Shown: positions 25,037-34,370 of the stretch, in pieces | How positions within the stretch are numbered: the first letter of the stretch is position 1 | Layout of the letters: each line of letters starts with the position of its first letter | Source: Dyella humicola | Lineage (GTDB): Bacteria > Pseudomonadota > Gammaproteobacteria > Xanthomonadales > Rhodanobacteraceae | Reading direction: 5' to 3' | Length of the DNA stretch: 64,000 nt | NCBI RefSeq assembly: GCF_026283945.1 | Contig: NZ_JAPDPC010000001.1 | Coordinates: 2,542,001-2,606,000 of the forward strand | Translations under genes and position numbers: made by a program | Notes under the pieces: generated by a model | Told to the model about the DNA's origin: nothing | The model's input: only the letters and a program-made list of their open reading frames with translations | The model's database searches: none

Positions 25037-25747
25037 TTAGCGTCGCGACATCGCCGCGGCAAGCACGTGCCAGGCACGCAGCTCGCCTCCGCCCAGATGG
25101 AAGCGGATTACCTCGCGCATCATGAAGCGCAAGGCGGACAAGCCCGCCGCGTCGGGCATCTGGTCCTGCGCCAAGGCCAACAGGTCGCTGCCACGCAGCG
25201 CATGGGCGGTACCGGGCCGACATGGGGACGGCCCCACTTCGACGGTGTAGCGATAGAGCTGCGCCGGCTCCAGCGGCTCGCCCGACTCAGCATCCGACTC
25301 CAGTTGCAAGCCGTATCCGATCGCCTCGAGCAAATCGCGCTCGAAGCGCCGCAGCGACCATGCCAGGGACTCCGTCGTTGCCAGGCGCGGCAGCGTTCGA
25401 GCATACGCTTCGAACAATTCAGGCTGAGGGTCCTGCCGACCCGTCAGGCGAACCACGAGCTCGTTGACATAGAGCCCCGCAAGGCCCGCATCGCCTAACA
25501 GGCGACATGGCACGCCGAGGGTTTCGGCGCCTTGCAAGGTCGCCAGCTCGCCGCGCAACAATAAATCAAGCACCAGCGGCTGGAACGGCTCGAGCTGGGC
25601 ACGTTGCAAGCGGGCACGTTCGCGCCGCACTCCACGTGCCACCACGCCGATCCGCCCGTGATCCTGCGTCAGGCATTCGAGCAGCATCGACGTCTCGCGG
25701 TAAGGCCGCGAATGCAATACGTAGGCCGGCTGCTGCTCGATGCGCAT
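25037..25747 (-). CDS. recO: DNA repair protein RecO
   Basis: The 236-residue protein has the RecO pattern: an OB-fold N-terminus (QQPAYVLHSRPYRETSMLLECLTQDHGRIGVVARGVR), the linking helix region LYVNELVVRLTGRQDP and a C-terminal LRFMMREVIRFHLGGGELRAW. RecO binds SSB and helps load RecA in the RecFOR pathway. The start at 25747 matches the family; upstream codons are not family-like. It ends the rnc-era-recO run, 116 bases after era. Confidence 0.95.
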   Translation of the reverse strand: MRIEQQPAYVLHSRPYRETSMLLECLTQDHGRIGVVARGVRRERARLQRAQLEPFQPLVLDLLLRGELATLQGAETLGVPCRLLGDAGLAGLYVNELVVRLTGRQDPQPELFEAYARTLPRLATTESLAWSLRRFERDLLEAIGYGLQLESDAESGEPLEPAQLYRYTVEVGPSPCRPGTAHALRGSDLLALAQDQMPDAAGLSALRFMMREVIRFHLGGGELRAWHVLAAAMSRR

Positions 25748-25863
25748 GGAAGTCGCTAGCGGCCAGACGCGGTTGAAGAGATGTCGTGAACGCCAATACC
25801 CGGCCCCCAGGTGCCCTGGCAAGCGTGGCCGATCGTCGAATCAGCGCTCGCCATGCCTGGCTT

Positions 25864-26805
25864 TCAGTCCGTATAGCCGAATTTCTTGAGCATCGTCTCG
25901 TCGTCGACCCAGCCCTCGCGAACCTTGACCCATAGGCGCAGGAACACCTTGCGCTCAAAGGTGCGCTCCATGTGACGTCGAGCCGAGGTTCCGATGGCCT
26001 TCAACTGGGCGCCACCGTTGCCGATCACGATCGCTTTCTGGCCATCGCGCTCGACCCAGATCACGGCATGGATCTCGGCCACGCCATCAGGGCGATCGGT
26101 GAACTGTTCGATCTCGACCGTCGTGGCATAGGGCAGTTCCTGGTCGAGGCGCAACATCAGCTGCTCGCGAACCATTTCAGCGGCCAGGAAGCGCTCGCTG
26201 CGGTCGGTGACCTCGTCCTCGCCGTAGACGGGGGGCTGCACCGGCAAGCGCTTGAGAATGCCCTGCTGCAGCTCCGTCAGGCCTTGTTCCTTGAGTGCGC
26301 TGACGTAATACACGTCGTCAAAGCTGTGACGTGCCATCAGGTCGGCCACGAACGGCAGCATGGTCGCCTTTTCCTTGGCCAGGTCGACCTTGTTGATGAC
26401 CAGCAGGCGCGGCACCTTCTGTTCAACCAGGGCGTCGTAGAGCGCCTCGTCCTCGTCCGTCCAGCGCCCCGCCTCGATGACCTGCACCACCACATCGACT
26501 TCACTGATCGCCGAGCGCGCCGCGCGATTGAGGCTGCGGTTCATTGCCCGTTTGGCGCCGCGATGGAGGCCCGGCGTATCGACGTACATGATCTGCCCGG
26601 CCTCGCTGGTGGCGATGCCTAGAATGCGGTGACGGGTGGTCTGCGGCCGCGGGCTGACAATGGACAGGCGAAAACCGATCAACGCATTGAGCAAGGTGGA
26701 CTTGCCCACGTTCGGTCGACCCGCCAGGGCCACCAGGCCACAACGGAAGTCGTCATGGGGAAGCTCGGCCGGTGCGCCGAGGTCGATATCAACGTTGTCG
26801 TTCAT
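25864..26805 (-). CDS. era: GTPase Era
   Basis: The 313-residue GTPase has G1 GRPNVGKST, the switch region [12 protein letters not shown]3 DTPG, G4 NKVD and a C-terminal KH domain ([21 protein letters not shown]) that binds the 3' end of 16S rRNA. It checks 30S subunit maturation. The N-terminus with the [14 protein letters not shown] strand fixes the start at 26805. It follows rnc, as in most gammaproteobacteria, with an unusually long gap of 240 bases. Confidence 0.97.
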   Translation of the reverse strand: MNDNVDIDLGAPAELPHDDFRCGLVALAGRPNVGKSTLLNALIGFRLSIVSPRPQTTRHRILGIATSEAGQIMYVDTPGLHRGAKRAMNRSLNRAARSAISEVDVVVQVIEAGRWTDEDEALYDALVEQKVPRLLVINKVDLAKEKATMLPFVADLMARHSFDDVYYVSALKEQGLTELQQGILKRLPVQPPVYGEDEVTDRSERFLAAEMVREQLMLRLDQELPYATTVEIEQFTDRPDGVAEIHAVIWVERDGQKAIVIGNGGAQLKAIGTSARRHMERTFERKVFLRLWVKVREGWVDDETMLKKFGYTD

Positions 26806-27045
26806 GATCAAAGCCTGTTTCGGATGTCCTCGTGGCCCGCGCGAGTGGGTTACGCGCAAGACACGGGAGAGATAGAGAGTGTAAGTCGTTATTCGACCTG
26901 GTGATAAGGTCGTGGAGCGGCGACGTCGCCCCCGCGTGGGTCGATGCGGCGACCGCACCCAGAGCGCCGTGCCAGGTGCCGCCCTATGAAAGCCCGCCCG
27001 ATGGACGTCCCGGGGGAGCCAAATCGGACTTGGGTAACGCCGAAA
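26806..27045. other. Gap between rnc and era, no gene seen
   Basis: About 240 bases separate the two genes, which usually overlap or nearly touch in this operon. I see no convincing open frame or RNA gene, and no clear terminator. A separate promoter for era-recO may lie here. Confidence 0.4.
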
Positions 27046-27702
27046 TCAGGCTTTCATGTCCTGCAAACGGCGCAGTACCGCCTCAGCGGCATCCTGTTCC
27101 GCTGCACGGCGACTGCTGCCGCGGCCCTCGGCCCGAATGGCCTCGGGTTCGGTGATTTCACAGGATACGTCAAATGTCTTGGCGTGATCTTCGCCGTGGC
27201 TGTCGATCAGGTCGTAATGCGGCAGTGACCAGCCGCGCGCCTGCAGAAGCTCCTGCAGGCGCGTCTTGGCATCCTTGGACGAACGCGGTATGGCCGCAAC
27301 GAGCGGCTCGAACAGCGCTCGAACCACCGACCGGCATTCAGAGAAGCCGGCATCCAGGTAGACCGCCGCCATCAGCGCCTCGAAGGCATCCGCGAGAATG
27401 GATTCCCGTCGAAAACCGCCGCTCTTGAGTTCACCCGAGCCAAGCTTGAGCTCGTCGCCGAGCTCGAGCTCGCGCGCGATGACCGCCAGCGCCTGCCCGT
27501 TGACCAGTTGGGCGCGCAGGCGCGAAAGCTCACCCTCGCTGGCATGCGGGTGAGCCTCATAAAGCAACTCGGCCACTACCACGCCAAGTAGCGCGTCGCC
27601 GAGGAATTCCATCCGCTCATTGTTCGGCTTACCCACGCTCCGGTGGGTCAGTGCGAGCTGACCGAGCGCTGGATCACTAAAGCGGTATGCGAGTTTGGTC
27701 AA
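27046..27702 (-). CDS. rnc: Ribonuclease III
   Basis: The 218-residue enzyme has the RNase III signature NERMEFLGDALLGVVVAELL (about 28-47), further acidic residues in ILADAFEALMAAVYLDAG, and a C-terminal double-stranded RNA-binding domain (DAKTRLQELLQARGW to EGRGSSRRAAEQDAAEAVLRRL). It cleaves structured RNA, including the rRNA precursor. It lies 15 bases after the DUF4845 gene, in the operon led by lepA-lepB. Confidence 0.97.
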   Translation of the reverse strand: MTKLAYRFSDPALGQLALTHRSVGKPNNERMEFLGDALLGVVVAELLYEAHPHASEGELSRLRAQLVNGQALAVIARELELGDELKLGSGELKSGGFRRESILADAFEALMAAVYLDAGFSECRSVVRALFEPLVAAIPRSSKDAKTRLQELLQARGWSLPHYDLIDSHGEDHAKTFDVSCEITEPEAIRAEGRGSSRRAAEQDAAEAVLRRLQDMKA

Positions 27703-27717
27703 ATCACTAGCCTGAGC

Positions 27718-28098
27718 TTAACCACCGATATTTCCCTGCAGTGCCACGCTCTTTTCGAAGTGCAGCAGGAAGTCGATGTTGTACATAAAAGGAACGCGCT
27801 TGTCGTACGTGACGCTGAGCTGCGCAGCATTGCCCTGACGTTTGATCGTGATGTCCTTGGGCTTGATGGTGGCATCGTCCACGTACTGGAAATCCATCTT
27901 TTTCATGAGATCGCGACGGACATCGTCCAGCGTCTTGCCTTCCATGCTGCCGGTCGCGACGTCGTTCATGGCCTTGTTGACGCCCATGAACTCGGTATAG
28001 GCCGGAATCAGCTTCATCGCCATGAAGCCAAAGAAGCCCACAATGATCAACACCACGAGAAACCCGATCAGGGTGATACCCGACTGCCTCGATTTCAT
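27718..28098 (-). CDS. DUF4845 small membrane protein
   Basis: The 126-residue product has a short basic start and one hydrophobic helix (GITLIGFLVVLIIVGFFGFMAMKL, pilin-like), then a small soluble domain with KAMNDVATGSMEGKTLDDVRRDLMKKMDF. DUF4845 genes sit between lepB and rnc in many gammaproteobacteria. No function is established. The N-terminus resembles type IV pilins but lacks a proven prepilin peptidase site. Confidence 0.92.
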   Translation of the reverse strand: MKSRQSGITLIGFLVVLIIVGFFGFMAMKLIPAYTEFMGVNKAMNDVATGSMEGKTLDDVRRDLMKKMDFQYVDDATIKPKDITIKRQGNAAQLSVTYDKRVPFMYNIDFLLHFEKSVALQGNIGG

Positions 28099-28140
28099 AG
28101 TCCCCTCGCTATGCCGCTGCTGCGGCTATACCCCAAACGT

Positions 28141-28176
28141 GCCATGGCCAGCACAACACAGTGCGCCGGCCATGGC
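28141..28176. repeat. Inverted repeat between lepB and the DUF4845 gene
   Basis: GCCATGGCC at 28141-28149 and GGCCATGGC at 28168-28176 are perfect nine-base arms around an 18-base loop. The element lies in the 137-base gap downstream of lepB. It lacks a U-tract, so attenuation or mRNA processing is as likely as termination. Confidence 0.5.
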
Positions 28177-28235
28177 GGTTGCAGCAGATTCTGCCCTTAA
28201 GCGCACCGGCAGGTCACGTACCTGCATCACGGCAT

Positions 28236-29126
28236 TCAGTGGATGATCGAACCGACCCGCTTGAAATCGTAGAAATTCAGCCAGATCAGGAACGCCTTGC
28301 CGGCCAGATTCTGCTCCGGCAGGCAGCCCCACCAGCGGCTGTCCGTGCTGTTATAGCGGTTATCGCCCATGGCCAGGTAGCAGCCCTGCGGCACCACCAG
28401 CGGCACGCGGGCATTCGGCAGTGGCGGCGGCGTGGCGTAGTTGGGCATCCGGGCCGTCAGGTGATTGACCACGCCACCCTGTCCGTTCGGCAGGTGCTCG
28501 TTCCACACCGTGGCGCCCATTTCAAGCATCAAGCGCGATTCCTGCCGTTTCGGATCGCCCTCGTAGGGGCCGATGAGGTCGGCCGCCACCGGCTCGCCGT
28601 TGACCAGCAACTGGTCGCCGCGCATTTCCACGCGATCGCCTGGCAGGCCGATGACGCGCTTGATCCAGTTCTGGCTGGGTACGGGCGCATGCGGATCGGC
28701 GCAACTCTGGTCACCGCTGCGCACCAGCTTGCCGTCGTCCTCGCACAGATAGCCCGGGAACCGGAACACCACGACGTCGCCGCGCTTGGGCTCGCCCAGG
28801 CTCAGGAACTTGTTATTGAAGGCCGGCATGCGCAGACCGTAGGCGAACTTGTTCACCAGGATGAAGTCGCCCACGTCGAGCGTAGGCATCATCGAGCCCG
28901 ACGGAATACGAAACGGCTCGGCCACGAACGAACGAAGCAGCAACACCACCAGCACGACCGGAAACAGTGAGCGCGACCAGTCCACAATCACCGGCTCGCG
29001 CACTTCTCCACGCGCCGCTTCGGCCTTGGCCTTGCGCTGCTTGTGGAAGAACAGGCGGTCCAGACCCCACACCACGCCAAACACGACGGTGAGGCCCAGC
29101 AGAATCGCCGAAAAATCGAAATCCAT
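28236..29126 (-). CDS. lepB: Signal peptidase I
   Basis: The 296-residue protein has two N-terminal membrane segments (about 5-25 and 53-70), then the catalytic serine in RIPSGSMMPTL (S78), GDFILVNKFAYGLRMP, the catalytic lysine in NWIKRVIGLPGDRVE (K156) and GDNRYNSTDSRWWG. It cleaves signal peptides from exported proteins on the outer face of the inner membrane. The length is normal for gammaproteobacterial LepB. It follows lepA, 84 bases after a duplicated stop region. A shorter second signal peptidase is encoded at 49778-50452. Confidence 0.97.
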   Translation of the reverse strand: MDFDFSAILLGLTVVFGVVWGLDRLFFHKQRKAKAEAARGEVREPVIVDWSRSLFPVVLVVLLLRSFVAEPFRIPSGSMMPTLDVGDFILVNKFAYGLRMPAFNNKFLSLGEPKRGDVVVFRFPGYLCEDDGKLVRSGDQSCADPHAPVPSQNWIKRVIGLPGDRVEMRGDQLLVNGEPVAADLIGPYEGDPKRQESRLMLEMGATVWNEHLPNGQGGVVNHLTARMPNYATPPPLPNARVPLVVPQGCYLAMGDNRYNSTDSRWWGCLPEQNLAGKAFLIWLNFYDFKRVGSIIH

Positions 29127-29178
29127 GCCCTACTCCAAGGTTGCTCGGCGCGAGGGACGCCGAATCCGCAGGTTTATT

Positions 29179-29246
29179 ATTTGTCCACCATCAATACGGC
29201 ATGGAAGGTTTCATTTGTCCACCTTCAGTACGGCAAGGAAGGCTTC
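29179..29246. repeat. 34-base tandem duplication across the lepA stop codon
   Basis: Positions 29179-29212 and 29213-29246 are adjacent copies agreeing at 30 of 34 bases. The inner copy encodes the last 11 residues of LepA ([11 protein letters not shown]); the outer copy would encode [11 protein letters not shown], followed by TAA TAA. The unit is 33+1 bases, so a frame shift at the junction creates the TGA used by lepA. Confidence 0.9.
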
Positions 29247-31001
29247 CTGTGGAATTTCCACGCGGCCGACCATCTTCATGCGCTTCTTGCCTTCCTTTTG
29301 CTTCTCGAGCAGCTTTTTCTTACGACTGACGTCACCGCCGTAGCACTTGGCCAGAACGTTCTTGCGCAAGGCTTTCACCGTCGAACGGGCAATCACCTGG
29401 GCGCCGATCGCCGCCTGAATGGCCACGTCGAACTGCTGGCGGGGGATCAAGTCCTTCATGCGTTCGACCAGGTCACGGCCACGGCGCTCGGCATGCACGC
29501 GATGCAAGATCAGGCTCAGCGCATCCACGCGGTCGCCGTTGATAAGCACATCCACGCGCACGAACGGGCCCGCTTCGAAGCGCTCGAAGTGATAGTCCAT
29601 CGAGGCATAACCGCGCGAGACGGACTTCAGGCGATCGAAGAAATCCAGTACCACTTCGGCCAGCGGAATCTCGTAGCTGATCTGCACCTGGGTGGCCAGG
29701 TACTGGATCGAACGCTGCACGCCACGCTTCTCTTCGCACAGCGTGATGACGTTGCCGATGTAGTCCGGCGGCGTGAGGATACTGGCAACGATAATTGGCT
29801 CGCGGATTTCCTCCATGAGATGCGCTGCCGGCAGCTTGGCCGGGTTATCCAGCAGCATCACCGAGCCGTCGCTCTTGAGGATCTCGTACACCACCGTTGG
29901 CGCCGTGGTGACCAGGTCCAGGTCGTACTCGCGCTCCAGGCGTTCCTGCACGATTTCCATGTGCAGCAGGCCCAGGAAGCCGCAGCGGAAGCCGAAGCCC
30001 ATCGCCTCGGAGCTTTCCGGCTCGAAGAACATCGCCGCATCGTTGAGGCGCAGCTTATCCAGCGCTTCGCGCAGCGCCGGATAGTCGTCGGCAGAGACCG
30101 GGAACAGGCCGGCGAACACGCGCGGCTGCATGGTCTGGAAACCGGGCAAGGGCTTGTCGGCTGGCTTGCCGGCCTGGGTCAGGGTGTCGCCGACCGGGGC
30201 CCCGTGCACGTCCTTGATCGACGCGTTGACCCAGCCCACCTCGCCCGCAGAGAGCTTGTCCAGTTTCTTGCGCTTGGGGGTGAACACACCCACCTCGCCC
30301 ACTTCGTGAGTGCGGCCAGTGGACATCACCAGCAGCTTGTCGCCCGGGCGGATTTCGCCCTGGATCACGCGCACCAGGGAGACCACGCCGAGGTAGTTGT
30401 CGAACCACGAGTCGATGATCAGCGCCTGCAGGCGATCCGTGTCGCCCGGCTTCGGCGGCGGGATGCGCGCCACGATGGCTTCCAGCACCTCGACCACGTT
30501 CTGGCCGGTCTTGGCGCTGACGGCTACCGCGTCGTCAGCGTCGATGCCGATGACCGCCTCGATCTCGCCCTTCACCTTCTCGGGGTCGGCCGTGGGCAGG
30601 TCGATCTTGTTGAGCACCGGCACCACTTCCAGGCCCATCTCCACCGCGGTGTAGCAGTTGGCGACGGACTGCGCCTCCACGCCCTGGGCGGCGTCGACCA
30701 CCAGCAGCGCGCCTTCGCAGGCCGCCAGCGAACGCGAGACTTCATAGCTGAAGTCCACATGCCCGGGCGTGTCGATGAAGTTGAGCTGATAGGTCTTGCC
30801 GTCGCGTGCCTTGTACGGCAGCGACACCGACTGCGCCTTGATGGTGATGCCACGCTCGCGCTCGATCGGATTATTGTCGAGAACTTGCGCCTCCATCTCG
30901 CGCTCAGTCAAGCCGCCACAGATTTGGATGATGCGATCGGCCAGCGTTGATTTGCCGTGATCGATGTGGGCGATGATGGAGAAGTTTCGAATCAGTTCCA
31001 T
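29211..31001 (-). CDS. lepA: Elongation factor 4 (LepA)
   Basis: The 596-residue GTPase starts [23 protein letters not shown] (G1) and has [25 protein letters not shown] (G3), [12 protein letters not shown] (G4), EF-G-like domains and the LepA-specific C-terminal domain. EF4 acts on ribosomes in translation initiation or back-translocation. The ATG at 31001 is the family start. The stop codon TGA spans the junction of a 34-base tandem duplication, so the last residues are KVDK. It leads the lepA-lepB-DUF4845-rnc-era-recO run. Confidence 0.97.
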   Translation of the reverse strand: MELIRNFSIIAHIDHGKSTLADRIIQICGGLTEREMEAQVLDNNPIERERGITIKAQSVSLPYKARDGKTYQLNFIDTPGHVDFSYEVSRSLAACEGALLVVDAAQGVEAQSVANCYTAVEMGLEVVPVLNKIDLPTADPEKVKGEIEAVIGIDADDAVAVSAKTGQNVVEVLEAIVARIPPPKPGDTDRLQALIIDSWFDNYLGVVSLVRVIQGEIRPGDKLLVMSTGRTHEVGEVGVFTPKRKKLDKLSAGEVGWVNASIKDVHGAPVGDTLTQAGKPADKPLPGFQTMQPRVFAGLFPVSADDYPALREALDKLRLNDAAMFFEPESSEAMGFGFRCGFLGLLHMEIVQERLEREYDLDLVTTAPTVVYEILKSDGSVMLLDNPAKLPAAHLMEEIREPIIVASILTPPDYIGNVITLCEEKRGVQRSIQYLATQVQISYEIPLAEVVLDFFDRLKSVSRGYASMDYHFERFEAGPFVRVDVLINGDRVDALSLILHRVHAERRGRDLVERMKDLIPRQQFDVAIQAAIGAQVIARSTVKALRKNVLAKCYGGDVSRKKKLLEKQKEGKKRMKMVGRVEIPQEAFLAVLKVDK

Positions 31002-31183
31002 GGAGCACGCTAGCTGCATTCACTGCGATGCGCGGCGCGCAGGCAGCGTATCGCCGGGGGTGGCAATACGAACCCGGCATTATCGCATGGAACCAGCGTC
31101 GTCCGGGCGTGACGGCCACCTCGCCACACCCGCATCGACGTAAGCTCGATCCGGAACCTGGGGTTCGGCCCCAAAACGGCACG

Positions 31184-31210
31184 GGCCCGCCCTCCTGAGA
31201 AGAGCGGGCC
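31184..31210 (-). terminator. Possible terminator after mucD
   Basis: GGCCCGC and GCGGGCC pair around a 13-base loop; on the minus strand the stem is followed by CGTGCCGTTTTGG. It lies about 30 bases beyond the mucD stop and before lepA, so it may separate the two transcripts. Confidence 0.45.
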
Positions 31211-31238
31211 GGCGACGGCCGCCTGTGCAACGACAGCC

Positions 31239-32723
31239 TTACTCGTCCTGCTTGCCTGCAGGCACCGTCAGCCCGATAAAACCACTCTGATCTCCGTGCC
31301 GGACCAGCAACAGCACCGTGTCGCCCGGCTTGGTGTCCTTGGTCGCCTCCCGGAACGCAACGACACTGCCCACCCTCTTCTGGTTGACCATCAGGATCAC
31401 ATCCCCTGGCTGAAGGCCCGCCCGAGCCGCCAGCGATCCATTGATACCGCTGATACCCACGCCCTCGCCCGCTTTCAGACCCAATTGCTGGCGGGTGTCG
31501 CTGTCGAGGTCCTGCACAGCCAGGCCCAGCGCACTGGCCGACGTACGCGCGGCCGGCTTGTCAGCATCCTTCGAAGCCATCGTGGCGCTCTTGTCACGAG
31601 GCAGTTCGCCGACCGTGACACTCACGTCCTGCTTCTTGCCATCACGCAGGATCTGCACCGTTGCCTTGCTGCCTGGCGGGGTCTGCCCTACCAGGGGGGG
31701 CAGATCGGCACTCTGGGTGATGCTCTGCCCGTTATAGGCAAGGATCACGTCCCCAGGCCTCAAGCCCGCCTTCTCCGCGCCGCTCCCAGGCGTCACCTGG
31801 GTCACGGCCGCACCGGAACCGCTATCGATGTTGAAAGCCTTCGCCACGTCATCGGTGACTGCCTGAACCATCACCCCCAGAACGCCGCGCGAGACATAGC
31901 CCTTCTCCTTGATCTGCTTGACCACGTTCATGGCCACGTCGATTGGGATGGAAAAAGCGACGCCCTGATAGCCACCCGTGTTGGAGTAGATCTGTGAATT
32001 GACACCTACGACGCGACCCTGGAGGTCGAACAACGGCCCACCGGAGTTGCCGCGGTTGATCGGCACATCGGTTTGGATAAACGAGGTATAGGGCTGGTCC
32101 TGGCTACCCAGGTTGCGGCCTACGGCACTGACGATGCCTTGTGTCACCGTGTAATCGAATCCGAACGGCGACCCGATCGCCAGCACCCACTGGCCGGGCT
32201 TGAGTGCGCGCGAATCGCCAATGCTCACGGCGGGCAGGCCGGCTTTTGCATCCACCTTGAGCAGGGCGATGTCGTATTGCGGGTCGCTACCCACGACCTT
32301 GGCAGTCAGCGTGCGGCGATCCTGCAGGCGCACCGTGACCGTATCCGCATCATCCACGACATGGTTATTGGTCAGGATGTAACCGTCGCTGGAGATGATG
32401 AATCCCGAACCCAGTGAGGTGTGCTGCTGTTCGTCGGGAGACGGCATCGCTGGCATGCCGAAAAAGCGCCGGAACATCTCCATCTGCGGATCATCATCAT
32501 CCGGCGCATCCGGTCCGCCGCGGCCGGTCGACTTGCTCTTGCCAGCCTTCTTGCCGCTGTATTTGGCTTCGACATGCACCACGGACGGGGCATTCTTCTG
32601 CACGATCCCGGTGAAGTCGGGCAGGCTCGGCGCAGCGGGCGCACTCTGTGCCTGCACACCACCAGCCAATGCCAGGCTCATCAAGACACAACACGAAAGT
32701 GCGCGCAGGGCGAGTCGGTTCAT
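31239..32723 (-). CDS. mucD: Periplasmic serine endoprotease, DegP/DegQ/MucD type
   Basis: The 494-residue protein has a signal peptide (1-26), a trypsin-like domain with the triad H121 (LTNNHVVDD), D151 (QYDIALLKV) and S227 (GNSGGPLFD), then two PDZ domains (about 290-370 and 410-480). An acidic insertion with DDDDPQME near 75-83 precedes the first strand. It degrades misfolded envelope proteins. GGAGG upstream sets the start at 32723. It follows rpoE-rseA, the standard position of mucD in Pseudomonas and xanthomonads, so it belongs to the envelope-stress response. A large hairpin lies in its leader. Confidence 0.95.
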   Translation of the reverse strand: MNRLALRALSCCVLMSLALAGGVQAQSAPAAPSLPDFTGIVQKNAPSVVHVEAKYSGKKAGKSKSTGRGGPDAPDDDDPQMEMFRRFFGMPAMPSPDEQQHTSLGSGFIISSDGYILTNNHVVDDADTVTVRLQDRRTLTAKVVGSDPQYDIALLKVDAKAGLPAVSIGDSRALKPGQWVLAIGSPFGFDYTVTQGIVSAVGRNLGSQDQPYTSFIQTDVPINRGNSGGPLFDLQGRVVGVNSQIYSNTGGYQGVAFSIPIDVAMNVVKQIKEKGYVSRGVLGVMVQAVTDDVAKAFNIDSGSGAAVTQVTPGSGAEKAGLRPGDVILAYNGQSITQSADLPPLVGQTPPGSKATVQILRDGKKQDVSVTVGELPRDKSATMASKDADKPAARTSASALGLAVQDLDSDTRQQLGLKAGEGVGISGINGSLAARAGLQPGDVILMVNQKRVGSVVAFREATKDTKPGDTVLLLVRHGDQSGFIGLTVPAGKQDE

Positions 32724-32751
32724 GGGTTCCTCCATCGATGTTTCAGGCGCA

Positions 32752-32788
32752 CATCCACACCAGCCCGCTAAGCGGACTGGTGTGGATG
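32752..32788 (-). promoter_or_regulatory. Large hairpin in the rseA-mucD intercistronic region
   Basis: CATCCACACCAG and CTGGTGTGGATG are perfect 12-base arms, with an inner CCGC/GCGG stem and a TAA loop, separated by one C-A mismatch. The hairpin ends 28 bases before the mucD ATG and has no U-tract. It may limit read-through, be an mRNA processing site, or set the relative level of mucD. Confidence 0.6.
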
Positions 32789-32838
32789 AACGGATTTGGG
32801 AAAGCGCCAGGCCGCGGAGTCGAACACACGGCGGGGTG

Positions 32839-33492
32839 TCACTGAGCTATGGCAGGAGCCTGCGCCGGCGACTTCTGCATCGACTGATCCGGATGAATCA
32901 GTAGCAGGTAGCTGCCATCGCCGTTGTTGATACGGTACCGATCCAATTGGTATGGGGACAGGTTGTTGCGCGAGTACAGCAGGCTGCCGTTGCTATCGCT
33001 GTCCAGCGTGGCCGACGCCTGCTGACTGAGCTGCGAGGCTGAATAGGCGCTCACCCAAGGCGGCACGGCAGCAGGTGCTTCGGCGCGAGCCAGTCGCGAA
33101 TCGTTGTCGAAGGTGGAGTCGTGCGAGGTCACGGATGCCGTTTGGGGCATTGCCCGGTCTGCTCCCGATCCCGCCGGCTGGGCAATCATCAGCGCCGCAA
33201 CCGCCACGCTGGCCGCGATGGCTCCACCCGCCGACCAGTGCAGCCAGTGTCGACGCTTGCCATGGCCCACCACGGCTTCCTGCTCGATCGCGTGCATGAC
33301 CTTGCTCGCAAAGTCGCTGGCCGCCAGCGGCGTGAGCTGGCGGCGCAGGCCTTCGCGGGCGACGTGAAAGCGCGACCACGCCTGCTGCAACGAGGCGTCA
33401 TGGTCGAGCCTGCGCAACAGAAAGCGCAGCTCCTCCCTCGACAGCTCGCCGTCCATGCCGGCAGACAGGTTCTCGCGTTGGGTGTCACTCAT
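32839..33492 (-). CDS. rseA: Anti-sigma-E factor RseA
   Basis: The 217-residue protein has an N-terminal RseA domain (ENLSAGMDGELSREELRFLLRRL, then QQAWSRFHVAREGLR), one transmembrane helix at about 86-104 and a periplasmic part with a conserved NNLSPYQLDRYRINNGDG stretch. It holds the sigma factor at the membrane until regulated proteolysis frees it. The start at 33492 overlaps the end of rpoE by eight bases. No rseB gene follows; mucD comes next. Confidence 0.93.
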   Translation of the reverse strand: MSDTQRENLSAGMDGELSREELRFLLRRLDHDASLQQAWSRFHVAREGLRRQLTPLAASDFASKVMHAIEQEAVVGHGKRRHWLHWSAGGAIAASVAVAALMIAQPAGSGADRAMPQTASVTSHDSTFDNDSRLARAEAPAAVPPWVSAYSASQLSQQASATLDSDSNGSLLYSRNNLSPYQLDRYRINNGDGSYLLLIHPDQSMQKSPAQAPAIAQ

Positions 33493-34084
33493 GGTGTCGA
33501 TCCTCGCGGTCTGACAGCAGTGGCCGCAGTTTTTCATCAATAGCTTCACGCGCCCGAAAAATACGTGAACGTACCGTGCCGATCGGACAACCCATCGCCT
33601 CGGCGATTTCCTCGTAGCTCAGGCCATCCACTTCGCGCAGCGTAATCGCGGTCCGCAATTCCTCAGGCAGCGATTGGACAGTGGAAAAAACGGTTTGTTC
33701 AATTTCCTGTCGCATCAATTCGCGCTCGGGCGTAGCGGTCTCGTGCATGCGGTCGGCACCAGGCACAAACGCCGCATCGTCGATAGCGATGTCGTCCGCC
33801 GGTGGGCGACGGCCCATCGCCACCAGATGGTTCTTCGCCGTGTTGACGGCAATCTTGTACAGCCAAGTATAGAAAGCACTGTCGCCGCGGAACGAGCCTA
33901 TGGCCCGCCACGCGCGGATAAACGCCTCCTGGGCGATGTCCTCGCATTCGGCATAGTTCTTCACATAACGCGAAACCAGCCCGATGACCTTGTGCTGGTA
34001 TTTGCGCACCAGCAGGTCAAAAGCCCGCTTGTCCCCTTGTTGGACCCGTTCGACCAGCGCGCTGTCCAGTTCGTTCTCGCCCAT
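33485..34084 (-). CDS. rpoE: RNA polymerase sigma-E factor
   Basis: The 199-residue ECF sigma factor (LVERVQQGDKRAFDLLVRKYQHKV, AQEAFIRAWRAIGSFRGDSAFYTWLYKIA, TITLREVDGLSYEEIAEAMGCPIGTVRSRIFRARE) is RpoE/AlgU type. I take the ATG at 34084 because GAAGGAG ends nine bases upstream; an ATG at 34093 directly abuts that site and is less likely. It directs envelope-stress genes and probably its own operon, since a sigma-E type promoter lies upstream. Translation is coupled to rseA. Confidence 0.96.
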   Translation of the reverse strand: MGENELDSALVERVQQGDKRAFDLLVRKYQHKVIGLVSRYVKNYAECEDIAQEAFIRAWRAIGSFRGDSAFYTWLYKIAVNTAKNHLVAMGRRPPADDIAIDDAAFVPGADRMHETATPERELMRQEIEQTVFSTVQSLPEELRTAITLREVDGLSYEEIAEAMGCPIGTVRSRIFRAREAIDEKLRPLLSDREDRHHE

Positions 34085-34370
34085 CCGGGCCATCTCCTTC
34101 GTCGTTGCTGCCACGCGCTTGGGGTGCCTCAGGACAGGAGTGAGTTGCTCAGACAAGAACAACGCGTCCTAGTTCAGCATGTCCGCACATGTTTACCAAC
34201 CCCTGCCGGGAGAAGACGCCATCAAGCGTCGCATCACCCAGGAACGCACGAGCACGCCAAGGGCGCACCGCACCGCTATCGGATGACCCTTCCTCCCCCG
34301 CTGGCGTGGCAACCGGGGCGCACTCGCGCCTATTGCCTATCCATATGGGGATGAGGCGCGTTCGCGCAAG
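34085..34370. other. Regulatory region upstream of rpoE
   Basis: About 285 bases between the GGDEF-EAL gene stop and rpoE. Besides the sigma-E type promoter marked separately I see no gene or RNA. The GGDEF-EAL gene reads away from this region. Confidence 0.5.
34149..34176 (-). promoter_or_regulatory. Sigma-E type promoter for rpoE
   Basis: On the minus strand TGAACTA (34176-34170) and TCTGA (34153-34149) are 16 bases apart. The known sigma-E consensus is GGAACTT, 16 bases, TCTRA. The start site would be near 34142, giving a leader of about 58 bases. This fits autoregulation of rpoE-rseA-mucD. Confidence 0.7.

Noticed and set aside
29043-30950. 635-codon open frame on the plus strand
   Set aside because: Antisense to lepA and the end of lepB; the apparent repeats in it come from the tandem duplication at 29179-29246.
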